Shown here: in pieces, positions 28,123-40,296 of the stretch | Layout of the letters: the number at the start of each line of letters is the position of its first letter | Numbering within the stretch: position 1 is the stretch's first letter | Assembly (NCBI GenBank): GCA_018242525.1 | Contig: JAFEBS010000002.1 | Span: 1-64,000 of the forward strand | DNA length: 64,000 nt | Source of the DNA: Planctomycetota bacterium | GTDB taxonomy: Bacteria > Planctomycetota > Planctomycetia > Planctomycetales > Planctomycetaceae | Reading direction: 5' to 3' | The notes under the pieces: generated by a model | The model's database searches: none | What the model saw: only the letters and a program-made list of their open reading frames with translations | Told to the model about the DNA's origin: nothing | Program-made: the position numbers and the translations under genes

Positions 28123-29688
28123 ATGAACTCACCCACCGTGACTGCTGCTCAGCCCGAACGCGAGTCGTCGTGGAGCGGTGCGCAACAGCAGCGGGTGTTC
28201 TGGGAATGGTGCCTGCGCCGGGAAGTTTTCCGATTCGCTCCGCTGGCCCTGCTTGTTGTCCCGCTGGCATTGACCGAACTGCACATGACATTGTTCTGGC
28301 AGTGGAGTCGGTCGGTTGTGCGTGGGACCGATATCCTGCGGGGCTTGTTCGGGATCGCAGCCATGATGGTCGTCGGAGGGGGCGCGATCCATGCGGCCCA
28401 GGCCGTTTGCTGGGAAGTTTCCACCGACTTAAGGGAGTTGGTCCGGCTGACCGGGATCGGGCCGGTGACTCTGTTCTTCGCCAAGTCGCTGGTACGGTGG
28501 TGGACGATCCTCTGCTCCCTGCTGCTGTTGACTCCAATGGTGCTGTTCGCGATCACGCTGGGGGGAGTCACCACAGCACACCTGGTGGCCTGTGGCTGGG
28601 GACTGCTGATGCTGGCGGCGTTGACATTGGGGATGGCGATGGTGGCCGGAATCTCAGCGACGGAAGTCCAGAACGCGTCGACCACCGCCGCCATGGGCAC
28701 ATTTCTGTTGATGCTGCTGTATCACCTGCTGATCTGGATGGTTCTGGCACTGCTGTCGGCGGTGATGTGGTTTGCCACCGGAGAATGGGCTGTTCCCCAT
28801 TCTTCCTGGTTTCGACCTGTTTACGACTTCGCCTGGCAATCCGCACCGATTGCAAACCTGGTCCGGGCGATCTCCACACCAACTCTGTTTTCACCACTGG
28901 CCCCCACGTATTGGATTCACTTCCTGTTTGCAGCGCTCCTGATCCGCATGGCGACTGTCGTGATGATCAACCGATTTCGGACGATTCGCACGGTGGCAGT
29001 CGCATCGGACTCGGCCGCACGCAATTCCGGTCATTCCCGGCCACGCTGTTCGAACGCACCGTTCTTCTGGAAGGATTCGCAGATTCTGCTCGGTGGATTG
29101 CGGTCTCGCAGGGTCTGGCTGGTGATTTACCTGCTGGCCACATTGGGTGGTCTGATGCTGATGACATCCGGTCAGGACCGTGAATTGCCGCTGGTGGTCT
29201 GTATCATCACAGAATGTGTGCTGCCCGTGATTTTTGCCGTCCGCCTGGACGGACTGATTGCCGCCGAATTCCGGGAACAGACCTGGCAGAGTCTGATGCT
29301 GCTGCCGATCGACCGGCGGACGCTGATCTGGTCGAAGGCGAAAGCTGTCGCCTGGGAACAACAGGGGGCGTTGCTGCCACTGCTGATCGCAGTGCCGATT
29401 GCCGCGTCTCGATATCCCGCTGCCGTCTTCATGGTGGCCGTCATTGCTGGACTTTCCGGATTCATGATGTGCCAGGTCTCGGCAGCCTATTATCTGACGC
29501 CAAAGTACTTCTGGACGGGCCCCGTTCGCGGCGGCCTGTTTCTCTGTTTGATCGTTCTGTGCGTAGCGATCTGGTTCAATTGCGGCCGGTGGGAAAGCTT
29601 TTTCATGACGGTGTTCCTGCAGATCGTCACGATTATGCCGGTCCAGCAGTTTATCGGCACGCACATCGACGACTGGACAGAGACCTAG
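28123..29688 (+). CDS. Polytopic membrane protein, ABC-2-like permease
   Basis: Predicted integral membrane protein of 521 residues with about 12 hydrophobic segments in two sets, for example FAPLALLVVPLALTELHMTLF near 40 and ICIITECVLPVIFAVRLDGLIAA-like segments around residue 360. A loop reading REQTWQSLMLLPIDRRTLIWSKA matches the cytosolic coupling region of ABC-2-type exporters. No ATPase gene is adjacent, so the partner must be elsewhere. The stop codon TAG lies inside the left arm of the inverted repeat at 29685-29789. The substrate is unknown. Confidence 0.72.
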   Translation: MNSPTVTAAQPERESSWSGAQQQRVFWEWCLRREVFRFAPLALLVVPLALTELHMTLFWQWSRSVVRGTDILRGLFGIAAMMVVGGGAIHAAQAVCWEVSTDLRELVRLTGIGPVTLFFAKSLVRWWTILCSLLLLTPMVLFAITLGGVTTAHLVACGWGLLMLAALTLGMAMVAGISATEVQNASTTAAMGTFLLMLLYHLLIWMVLALLSAVMWFATGEWAVPHSSWFRPVYDFAWQSAPIANLVRAISTPTLFSPLAPTYWIHFLFAALLIRMATVVMINRFRTIRTVAVASDSAARNSGHSRPRCSNAPFFWKDSQILLGGLRSRRVWLVIYLLATLGGLMLMTSGQDRELPLVVCIITECVLPVIFAVRLDGLIAAEFREQTWQSLMLLPIDRRTLIWSKAKAVAWEQQGALLPLLIAVPIAASRYPAAVFMVAVIAGLSGFMMCQVSAAYYLTPKYFWTGPVRGGLFLCLIVLCVAIWFNCGRWESFFMTVFLQIVTIMPVQQFIGTHIDDWTET

Positions 29689-29789
29689 CAGCCCGTGGTA
29701 AACGGGGTCTGACCCTCTCCGGGCATGCGATTATCAAGGTGAATCGATGCCCTCCAAAGGGTCAGCCCCCGTTTACCACGGGCTGCTAG
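29685..29789. repeat. Inverted-repeat element with 32-base near-perfect arms
   Basis: Arms at 29685-29716 and 29758-29789 match at 31 of 32 positions, ending CTAGCAG/CTGCTAG. The 41-base centre partly pairs too. The left end supplies the TAG stop of the upstream membrane protein. There is no coding capacity. It resembles a MITE or REP-type element and may terminate transcription. Confidence 0.8.
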
Positions 29790-29923
29790 ATCCATTCGAT
29801 TTTCCAAAATGCCTGACTCCGGTCTGTACGCTGACAAATGGCGTCATTTCTGGATTCGTCACTTCCGTGGACTTGAGGAATCCGCGTACAATTCAGTCTT
29901 ACGACCATTGAGGAGCTTTCGCG

Positions 29924-30871
29924 GTGACTTGGGCAACGTTGGCGGCATCGACCCTGATGACAGACCCGTTTCCTCCGGCCATCATTTGCGTGGTGTTCGG
30001 GGTGGCGGGGTTTTTGTTCACCTGGACGATCTGGAAAACGCTCTCGACCGAAGATCTGACGCAGGATGCGGAATGGCGGTACGACGTCAACCGGATCAAT
30101 GAACTGCGTCGGATCAGTGTGTTCTATCGGACCCTGCAGCCTGTGGTCCAGGCATTCGCCCGGTTCAATCGCGGGGCGTTTGCGGAGCAGTTGCCGGAAA
30201 TTGGTCGCGAGATTCAGGCCGCCGGTCTGCCGCGCTTCTGGACGGCCGCCGAATACCTGGCGATTATCGAACTGCAGGCCCTGATGATGATGCCGGCGTT
30301 TGTCTACATGTGTGTCCAGTTCATGGGGCCGGCCGGTGCCGTCATGGCCCTGATGATGACCATCATGACTGGCTACCTGTTGCGACGTCACCTGCGCAAC
30401 ACGGCTCGATATCGGCTGGTCCTGATCAAGCGGCGGATGCCATTCCTGCTGGATCTGGTCACGCTGCTGATGGAAGCGGGATCGACGTTTCTGCAGGCGA
30501 TGAAGGAAGCGGTTGACGAGTTCCGGGAACATCCAGTGGGAGTCGAGTTTGGTCGTGTCCTGGGCGAGTTGAACATGGGCAAGGGTCGCATCGCGGCACT
30601 GGAGTCGATGCGGGATCGGCTGCACGACGACGAAATCACCAGCATCGTGGGCTCGATCATCCAGGGAGAGCAGTTGGGAACACCACTGGCCCGGATCTTT
30701 CGAACTCAAGCGGATGTCCTGCGATTAAAGCGCAGCCAGCGGGCGGAAACCCTGGCGGGCGAGGCAGCCGTGAAAATGCTGCTGCCAGGAATCCTGATCA
30801 TGGCTTCGACCGTCTTGATCATCCTGGGACCATTCATGCTGAACTTTGTGACAACGGATATCATGCAATAG
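29924..30871 (+). CDS. TadC-like type II secretion F-domain protein
   Basis: Inner-membrane platform protein of a Tad/type IV pilus-like system, 315 residues. The GTG start at 29924 is supported by AGGAG 8 bases upstream. Hydrophobic segments are at ~18-36 (AIICVVFGVAGFLFTWTI), ~125-150 and ~285-305 (GILIMASTVLIILGPFMLNF). The T2SSF pattern is present: RMPFLLDLVTLLMEAGSTFLQAM and LGTPLARIFRTQADVLRLKRSQRAETLAGEAAVKM. No tadA or tadB lies beside it. The FHA-like gene starts 29 bases downstream. Confidence 0.85.
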   Translation: MTWATLAASTLMTDPFPPAIICVVFGVAGFLFTWTIWKTLSTEDLTQDAEWRYDVNRINELRRISVFYRTLQPVVQAFARFNRGAFAEQLPEIGREIQAAGLPRFWTAAEYLAIIELQALMMMPAFVYMCVQFMGPAGAVMALMMTIMTGYLLRRHLRNTARYRLVLIKRRMPFLLDLVTLLMEAGSTFLQAMKEAVDEFREHPVGVEFGRVLGELNMGKGRIAALESMRDRLHDDEITSIVGSIIQGEQLGTPLARIFRTQADVLRLKRSQRAETLAGEAAVKMLLPGILIMASTVLIILGPFMLNFVTTDIMQ

Positions 30872-30900
30872 ATCGCTCGGGAACATTGGAATTCGTCCCC

Positions 30901-31824
30901 ATGTCTGTTTCGACCGCCACCGCCAGCCTGACCGTGACCGCCGGCCCTGACCGGGGGCAGACGTTTGCGCTGGTCGACGAATTCATCCATGTGGGCAGCG
31001 GACCGGACAGCCAGGTGCTGCTGTCGGATCCGCAGGTTCCCGAACATCTGGCATCTCTGGCCAATCGCAACGGTCGATTCGCCATCTTTACGCCGATCGA
31101 CGGTGCGATCTCGGTGGATGGGAATTCATTGAGGGCGGACCAGTGGGTCTGGCTTCCCACCCAGGCCACGATCAAGGCGACCGCCAAGACAACGTTGACG
31201 TTCCAGACCGGTTCCGCGGCCACTCCGACCCCTGCCCCGGATACCAGGCTGCCGGACGATTCCCCGCCGCCGGTCGCCGCCGTCAAGGCCCGGCGCCGTG
31301 CGACCACGAAGAAATCCGAGGGAACCACCGGCCGGGCGGTGGCGAAGTTCATCACGGATCGTCCCGGCGAAACCCTGGTTCGACTGGGTGAAGACGGTCA
31401 CCTGCCCGAGTTGGCGTTGCAGGAAGCCGCCACGGCAAAGTCCGAAAAGCGGCCACAGTCATCGCAAGGGAACCCCGCATTGGTCTATGGAGCCCTGGGT
31501 TTCAGTCTGCTGGCGTCGATTGCCATGCTGTTCCTGGAGCCGCAGACGTTTGACGAGCGAGCGACCTCCAAGTCCTCTGCCCGGCAGGCAATCGTCAAGG
31601 ATTATATCGGCGACGAACGCGGCCCTGCGAAGCCGTATCAGCGTTTGCTGCGGGAAGCCGGGCTGGCCCACGCTCGGGGCGATTCCACGGGAGAACGCAA
31701 CGCCTATATTGCCGTTCTCGGACTGCTGAATTCCGAAGATAAGAACCCGTACACCGGTATTACCGGCAGTGCGGATCTGGATGAACAACTCAAGAAGTAC
31801 CTCGCTGTGCTCCTCAGTCGCTGA
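30901..31824 (+). CDS. FHA-like domain protein with one membrane segment
   Basis: A 307-residue protein. I use the ATG at 30901 (GGA 9 bases before) instead of an in-frame TTG at 30886. Residues ~8-95 look like an FHA fold (GPDRGQTFALVDEFIHVGSG, then VSVDG-type turn), although the classic GRSxxx/SRxH core is altered (GSGPDSQVLL...PEHLASL). A Pro/Ala-rich linker follows, then one membrane span (ALGFSLLASIAMLFL, ~200) and a ~85-residue C-terminal region. It lies between tadC-like and the DUF1549/DUF1553 gene with short gaps, so the three are probably co-transcribed. Confidence 0.62.
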   Translation: MSVSTATASLTVTAGPDRGQTFALVDEFIHVGSGPDSQVLLSDPQVPEHLASLANRNGRFAIFTPIDGAISVDGNSLRADQWVWLPTQATIKATAKTTLTFQTGSAATPTPAPDTRLPDDSPPPVAAVKARRRATTKKSEGTTGRAVAKFITDRPGETLVRLGEDGHLPELALQEAATAKSEKRPQSSQGNPALVYGALGFSLLASIAMLFLEPQTFDERATSKSSARQAIVKDYIGDERGPAKPYQRLLREAGLAHARGDSTGERNAYIAVLGLLNSEDKNPYTGITGSADLDEQLKKYLAVLLSR

Positions 31825-31830
31825 ACCACT

Positions 31831-35241
<3,411 letters not shown>

Positions 35242-35282
35242 GTTGCCTGGCGAAATGTGAGGAACAGGCACCGCAACGCATC

Positions 35283-35298
35283 AGCCCGACGCGCGAGC
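35283..35298. repeat. 16-base repeat, copy 2
   Basis: AGCCCGACGCGCGAGC is the exact inverted copy of the 16-mer at 27495-27510. It lies 42 bases after the DUF1549/DUF1553 stop. Confidence 0.5.
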
Positions 35299-35352
35299 AC
35301 GCCATTCGTCGGTGCGTGTCCACCCTGCAAATCTGTCAATGGATCGCAAAAC

Positions 35353-35388
35353 GATACAAGCCGAAACCTTGCGGTTTCGGCTTGTATC
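35353..35388. terminator. Bidirectional hairpin terminator
   Basis: A perfect 16-base stem (GATACAAGCCGAAACC and its complement) with loop TTGC lies between convergent genes ending at 35241 and 35418. The tails are AT-rich but without a long T run. It is one of the strongest hairpins in the window. Confidence 0.75.
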
Positions 35389-35417
35389 TATTCAGGAAGA
35401 TCAAGTTCAGCGACGGA

Positions 35418-36908
35418 TCACTGCTCGATCTGCTGCAACGCATAGACGATCGCGGTTCGGAACTCGGAACTTTGGGTGGAATCGGCCAGGCTTCGCAAGT
35501 CGGCACTGGCACTCTTGGCAAAGGGACCAATTTCGCCCAGGGCATAGACGGCACCCATCTTCACCTTCAAGACCGGGTCATGTGTGGCCTTGAGAAGCGC
35601 GTCGACCGTTTCCTGGGACTCCGGGGCACATTCCGCCAGGGAATAAGTGGCCAGCCAGCGGATGTTCTCGTCCTTGTCTTTCAAGCCGAGCAACAGAGTG
35701 TCCAGGGCCTGGTATGACCACTGATCGTAGCGGATCAGGACTTCCGCCGCGTGCAGTCGCACATAACCGTCCCTGTCCTGCAGGCTTTCAGCCAGGGTGG
35801 ACAGTGCATCACCGGCCTGAGGTCCCATTTCGGCCAGGACCAGGGCCGCAAACGATCGCAATCCAGGATCCGTCGACTTCAAGCCATCCACCACGGTCTG
35901 AACCGCATCTGGCGGCGACGCCTGCATCCGGGCCAAAGCCAGTGCCGAATGGGTCCGCACAAACCCATCCTTGTGCTTCAACAGATGCACCAGCGCGGGA
36001 GCGGCGGGTTTGCCATCTGGTCCCATCCGACCGATGCGATGGATCCCCCGCTTTAACCCCTCCGTGTCCGATTCCTTCAGGCTGCTGACCAGTTCACGCA
36101 GCTCACCCTGCGCGTCAGGACACATGCCAATCAGATCGACACCGGCGGTATCGGCAGCTGCGGCTGCGGCGGGACGGGTTGGGGTCGGATCCGTCAATTT
36201 GCTGCTGATCTTCTGCCGATACTCGTTGACTTCGCCAAAGTCCTTTTCCACGCGGGCACTGGCGGCATCCAGCTTCGACTGGGCCGTCGCTTTCACCTGA
36301 GCAATTTCACTCCTGGCCGTCGTTTCACGATCCCGAGCCCACTCAGGGATGTCATCACCCAGATCGGCCAGATTGTCCTCGACCTTATGAGCAACTTCAC
36401 GGATCTGCGAGCGACCGTCCGCTGCGGCCGACTGAACGGCCTTGGAAGTGGACTGCGTGACATCGTCGATCGCCTTGCCCGCCAGTTCCACCGAATCGGT
36501 CTCGACCTTTTTGGCCTTGGACTTGGCGGCGGCAAAAGCTTCCAGTTCGTCGCTCATGAACGGATCATCAGCACTCTTGGCCGACTTTGAGGTCGTTTTC
36601 GGCGGTGCCTTGGCAACAGCGTTTTTCGCGGGGGCTTTGGAAGCGGCCACCTTGGAATCGTCGCTGGACTGAACCTTCGGCTTGGACGACTTCTTCGCCA
36701 GTTGCGAATCGGTCGCCTTGTCCCGAATCGGGTCAGACTTCCTGGAGGAACCCTTCTTCTTCACCTTGCCATCCACGTCGACCAGCTTCTGGTCTTGATC
36801 GCGCCCGGTGATGCGGCTCAGATAGGCCGATCCCTTGGCACACCCGCTCAATTCCAGAGCCAGCGTCGCCACCAACATCCATGCACACCGCTGATACCAT
36901 TTTTTCAT
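35418..36908 (-). CDS. HEAT-repeat lipoprotein
   Basis: A 496-residue predicted lipoprotein. GAGG lies 7 bases before the ATG and the signal ends ALELSGC. A Lys/Ser/Ala-rich region (~30-130) and a charged helical region (~140-240) lead to a C-terminal array of HEAT-like repeats from ~260 (for example AAPALVHLLKHKDGFVRTHS, LRSFAALVLAEMGP, DRDGYVRLHAAEVLIRY, NIRWLATYSLAECAP, VKMGAVYALGEIGP). This is a scaffold for protein contacts, probably periplasmic or at the inner face of the outer membrane. The low-complexity N-terminal half could be a spacer. Confidence 0.82.
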   Translation of the reverse strand: MKKWYQRCAWMLVATLALELSGCAKGSAYLSRITGRDQDQKLVDVDGKVKKKGSSRKSDPIRDKATDSQLAKKSSKPKVQSSDDSKVAASKAPAKNAVAKAPPKTTSKSAKSADDPFMSDELEAFAAAKSKAKKVETDSVELAGKAIDDVTQSTSKAVQSAAADGRSQIREVAHKVEDNLADLGDDIPEWARDRETTARSEIAQVKATAQSKLDAASARVEKDFGEVNEYRQKISSKLTDPTPTRPAAAAAADTAGVDLIGMCPDAQGELRELVSSLKESDTEGLKRGIHRIGRMGPDGKPAAPALVHLLKHKDGFVRTHSALALARMQASPPDAVQTVVDGLKSTDPGLRSFAALVLAEMGPQAGDALSTLAESLQDRDGYVRLHAAEVLIRYDQWSYQALDTLLLGLKDKDENIRWLATYSLAECAPESQETVDALLKATHDPVLKVKMGAVYALGEIGPFAKSASADLRSLADSTQSSEFRTAIVYALQQIEQ

Positions 36909-37374
36909 TGCAGGACCTCGTGGGCTTCTTGCGCGTTTGAAACGCGAAGCGAGAGTCTGAACTCAATCCTGAACAGGTCCGCGGTCACATCCCAACCATG
37001 GTTTGGTCAAATGCGAATATGCGGATTGTTCGTTCGCTAGGAAGTCTATCGGTCGCGCCGCGCCGCAGAATCCAGCTTTGAAACCCGAAAAATGCGAATA
37101 GTCGCGCTACGTGGCTCAATGAGAAAGTTTTGACCGCGCAACAGTTTAAGCAATCGTTAAGATTTACCAGATCTGCGGTGGCAACTGCCATTCGGAAGAC
37201 CCGCCGCGATATTACGAAGTCGTGCGAAGTGACCTTTTGCGACCTGATTCGGCGCCGCGCAATCGCTTTCTCGTCAACGCTGCCAACTTCCCGATCGGGG
37301 GCGTGAAGCCATTCGCTGGTTCAGTTCAAACCACGAAACGTCGAGTTGACCGGCAGATTCGGCCAGTACTGCCA
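36909..37374. other. Intergenic stretch, 466 bases
   Basis: It lies between the PilT gene and the HEAT lipoprotein gene on the minus strand. It contains the 15-base palindrome at 36932-36946; I see no gene or RNA in the rest. Confidence 0.5.
36932..36946. promoter_or_regulatory. Operator-like palindrome before the HEAT lipoprotein gene
   Basis: CGCGTTT-G-AAACGCG has perfect 7-base arms and lies 24 bases upstream of the lipoprotein start, where a repressor could block transcription. Confidence 0.3.
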
Positions 37375-38544
37375 CTACAGAATCCCGGAAGACTTCACGT
37401 TGATGCCCTTCAGCATCATCTTCAATTCTTCAACGTTTGGACTGATTTCAAATGCGTCTGCACGACTGACAAATTCCTGGGTGATGAAGTGGTACAGGCT
37501 GTCGTTGAACAGTTGCATCCCTTCGGCCTTGCCAATCCGGATGGCGGCCGGAAGTTTTTCGTCTGTATGCTCGAGGATCAGCTTTCGGACAACGCCGTTG
37601 AAGAGCATGATTTCGCAGATCGGAACGCGTTTGGGCTTTTCCACGATGGTGGGCAACAGCTTTTGAGCCACGATGGCCTTCATATTAAAGCCCATCGACG
37701 ATCTCAAAGCGTTGTGCATACTTTGCGGGAACAGGTCCAGAATACGGCCGATCGTTGACGGAGCGGACGAGGCGTGGATCGTGCCGTACACCAGGTGCCC
37801 GGTTTCCGCCGCGTGCATGGCCGTTTCAAACGTTTCGCGGTCACGCAATTCACCCACCAGCATGATGTCGGGGTCCTGACGCACGGCATGCTTCATGGCG
37901 GTGTGAAAGTCGCTGACATCGGGGCCGATTTCCCGCTGGTTCAACAGCGACTTGTCCGCCACGTAAACGAATTCCACGGGGTCTTCGATCGTCAGGATGT
38001 GCTTGGCGTAGTTGTGATTGATCCAGTCCAGCATCGATGCGATGGTCGTGGATTTGCCAGACCCCGTCACACCGGCCAGCAGCACCATTCCCTGGTCATA
38101 CTTGCACAATTCTTCCATGATCGGTGGCAGGTACAATCCTGCAAAATTGGGGATCGAACGTTCGATCTTACGTGAAACCATGCCCATTTTGCCGGTTTGG
38201 ATAAACAGGTTCACACGGAACCGCCATGGCTCGTTCTTGTGCTCGACGATGTGCGCGTAGTCCGCCCCGCCGGTCAGGAAGAAAATCTCGGTGTTGCGCT
38301 CATCCATCATCGGCATGCACCATTCCTTCATCTGCTCTTCCGTGATGATGGGCATGTCGAGAGGTTTGAGTGCCCCTTTGATGCGCAGGATGGCCGGCTT
38401 GCCCACCTGCAGGTGCAAGTCAGAGCCGCCCAGGTCGATCATGGCTCGAAACAGCTTGTTGATCGGCAAATCGTGACGAATTGCCGTCCCCAGTCGAATC
38501 GTCGACTTGGCCATTGACGTTGGTGCGGCACCTCCTCCACCCAT
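37375..38544 (-). CDS. pilT: PilT-type retraction ATPase
   Basis: Hexameric ATPase of the PilT/GspE superfamily, 389 residues. It has SDLHLQVGKPAILRIKG near residue 41, the Walker A motif GVTGSGKST (158-166), a Walker B-like LVGELRDRETFETAMHAAE with the catalytic Glu, and the PilT-style TGHLVYGTIHASSA. The C-terminal PAAIRIGKAEGMQ corresponds to the PilT AIRAS region. The Gly-rich N-terminus (MGGGGAAPTSMAKS) is slightly extended; an ATG lies at residue 11, but AGAGG is well placed before the first ATG. No other pilus genes adjoin it. It could drive retraction of type IV pili or pseudopili encoded elsewhere. Confidence 0.92.
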   Translation of the reverse strand: MGGGGAAPTSMAKSTIRLGTAIRHDLPINKLFRAMIDLGGSDLHLQVGKPAILRIKGALKPLDMPIITEEQMKEWCMPMMDERNTEIFFLTGGADYAHIVEHKNEPWRFRVNLFIQTGKMGMVSRKIERSIPNFAGLYLPPIMEELCKYDQGMVLLAGVTGSGKSTTIASMLDWINHNYAKHILTIEDPVEFVYVADKSLLNQREIGPDVSDFHTAMKHAVRQDPDIMLVGELRDRETFETAMHAAETGHLVYGTIHASSAPSTIGRILDLFPQSMHNALRSSMGFNMKAIVAQKLLPTIVEKPKRVPICEIMLFNGVVRKLILEHTDEKLPAAIRIGKAEGMQLFNDSLYHFITQEFVSRADAFEISPNVEELKMMLKGINVKSSGIL

Positions 38545-38856
38545 GTTTCACCTCTGCAAAATCTTCTCAAGGAATCTGAACGCCGACATTGAATCATCGG
38601 GACGGAATTGTGTTGAGGCCGTTCGGCACAGCAATGATACCGCCGAACTCCCCACGACCGCCAGAGTTCGTCCGCAGAGTTTCGGCAACCCCCACGCCCA
38701 CGGATGACCGAAAGTCGCCAGCCTGGTCAGGTTCCGCCCGGAAACGGCTCTGACTGCGCCAGCGAGGTCGGCAGGTTCGGGGCCTGATGGCGAAAAAGAA
38801 AGCCCGGTCACAAATCTGTAACCGGGCTGCCTTCTTCAATCAGGAATCGTCAACGG
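38545..38856. other. Intergenic stretch with a terminator
   Basis: It separates the PDZ-protein gene from pilT, both on the minus strand. The terminator at 38792-38828 occupies its right side, so pilT probably has its own promoter in the remaining ~240 bases; none was identified. Confidence 0.5.
38792..38828 (-). terminator. Intrinsic terminator of the PDZ-protein gene
   Basis: On the minus strand, AGCCCGGT pairs with ACCGGGCT around a 12-base loop, followed by TTCTTTTT. It begins 28 bases after the stop codon at 38857. Confidence 0.8.
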
Positions 38857-40215
38857 CTATTGCATTGGCTGAGATTTCTCCACCGCCTGCCGCAACTTTT
38901 CCACTTGTTCAGTCAGATCCTTCAACTGCCGCTCGATTTCCGCCTGATGACTCACGGGCGGCGTTACAGTGGTACCAGGAATGGCCGGTGGTCCGGGAAG
39001 TGTAATCGCCTTCGCTCTGGAAAAGATCGTGGCTGGGCCCCCCGCTTTGGAAACATATTGGTTTGGAACAAACTGAGTGGCGTGCGCACGCGCCGGATTT
39101 AAGGCGGTGTCGGCAATCGGTCGGACTTCCGCCGGAAGTTTGTCCAACTCTTTTTCCGTGACGTCCCAGGACTGGTCCCCCTTCTTGATACTGATCCTGG
39201 CAGGATCCGCCCCCTTGCGAATGACCGTCACGGTGACGTCGTTCGGAAGAGCTCGAGCCGACCCGTGAATCACCAGAGATGGGGCTCCCGCGGTCAGCGT
39301 ACGAGTAAACACGGCATTTGTCCGAGAGGCAATCCCGCGTCGCAGTTCCAACTGCTGTCGAACCAGGGCGCTGATTTCTTCAGGCAACTTGTCAATCGAC
39401 TTGACCTCGGCTTCCCAGGTGCGATCCCCCTGTTTCACGGTCACTGTTTCCGGCGGCCCCTCGGCAGGCTGAAACTCCATCGTCATCCCCGGGGGGAGCG
39501 GCACTGCGGCGACGTTCATAATCATGGGACCAGCCCAGAATGTCACTCCTTCTCCGGGAATTCCAGTCACAGTTCCCTTCACATTTCCCACCTGATAAGG
39601 CAAGCGAGAGATCGCAAGGTCGAGGCCCGCCGTATTGGGACGCTCTTCGGGAGTAACTTCCAGAACTTGCTTTTTGCCGCGTCGCAGGAATTCCAGTTTC
39701 AGTGCTTTCGTTTCTGCGGCCTGGACGACTTTCACCAGATCCTGGGGACTCGAAAGGCGATGCGCGTCGGCTCCACTCTTCGACGGGAGCATGGCTTTCA
39801 GCAGCAGGTCATGTCGCTGAAAGCCGGCCCTCTTGCCGGGTCCATCTGAAACTTCCTCGACCAGAAGCCCCTCGCCATCCGCCAGATCCAATTGTGTCCG
39901 CAAGGCTTCGCCCGGCTCCGTGCATAGCAGTCCAATCCAGAATTTGTCCTGCGGACCGGGATCTGTGTAGACCACCGCTCCACCGCTCACACCGCCCACA
40001 CTTCTGACATGAAAAGTTTGGACTCCGTCGCCGACGGACGTTGGAATCGCCGAATCGATCACAACCTCAACTTGCCGTGCCGGTGCCTCCGTCTGAGAAG
40101 ACGGTGGCTTGGAATCGGTCTCATCAGCGAACCCGCCGGCCGCAATGCTGCTGACGACTGGCGACAGACACAGCGCCGCACAAAACCATTTCCCAAACGA
40201 TTGTCGCACTTTCAT
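38857..40215 (-). CDS. Exported PDZ-domain protein
   Basis: A ~452-residue protein. AGGGAG lies 7 bases before the ATG at 40215, which gives a signal peptide (FGKWFCAALCLSPVVSSIAAGGFA). A PDZ domain lies at ~75-160 (FWIGLLCTEPG, GLLVEEVSDGPGKRAGFQRHDLLLK, LKLEFLRRGKKQVLEVTPEE). Two related motifs follow, KQGDRTWEAEVKSIDKLPEE and KKGDQSWDVTEKELDKLPAE, which suggest an internal duplication. The C-terminus is a coiled coil (EIERQLKDLTEQVEKLRQAV). It has no protease residues. It follows the sigma/anti-sigma pair by ~80 bases, so it may be a target or periplasmic sensor of that system. Confidence 0.8.
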   Translation of the reverse strand: MKVRQSFGKWFCAALCLSPVVSSIAAGGFADETDSKPPSSQTEAPARQVEVVIDSAIPTSVGDGVQTFHVRSVGGVSGGAVVYTDPGPQDKFWIGLLCTEPGEALRTQLDLADGEGLLVEEVSDGPGKRAGFQRHDLLLKAMLPSKSGADAHRLSSPQDLVKVVQAAETKALKLEFLRRGKKQVLEVTPEERPNTAGLDLAISRLPYQVGNVKGTVTGIPGEGVTFWAGPMIMNVAAVPLPPGMTMEFQPAEGPPETVTVKQGDRTWEAEVKSIDKLPEEISALVRQQLELRRGIASRTNAVFTRTLTAGAPSLVIHGSARALPNDVTVTVIRKGADPARISIKKGDQSWDVTEKELDKLPAEVRPIADTALNPARAHATQFVPNQYVSKAGGPATIFSRAKAITLPGPPAIPGTTVTPPVSHQAEIERQLKDLTEQVEKLRQAVEKSQPMQ

Positions 40216-40296
40216 CGGACCACTCCCTGTATCAGGTGACAAACCCTTGTGAAATCACCGTGAGCCATCGGCATCCCTGCCGGGGCGGCCCCACGA

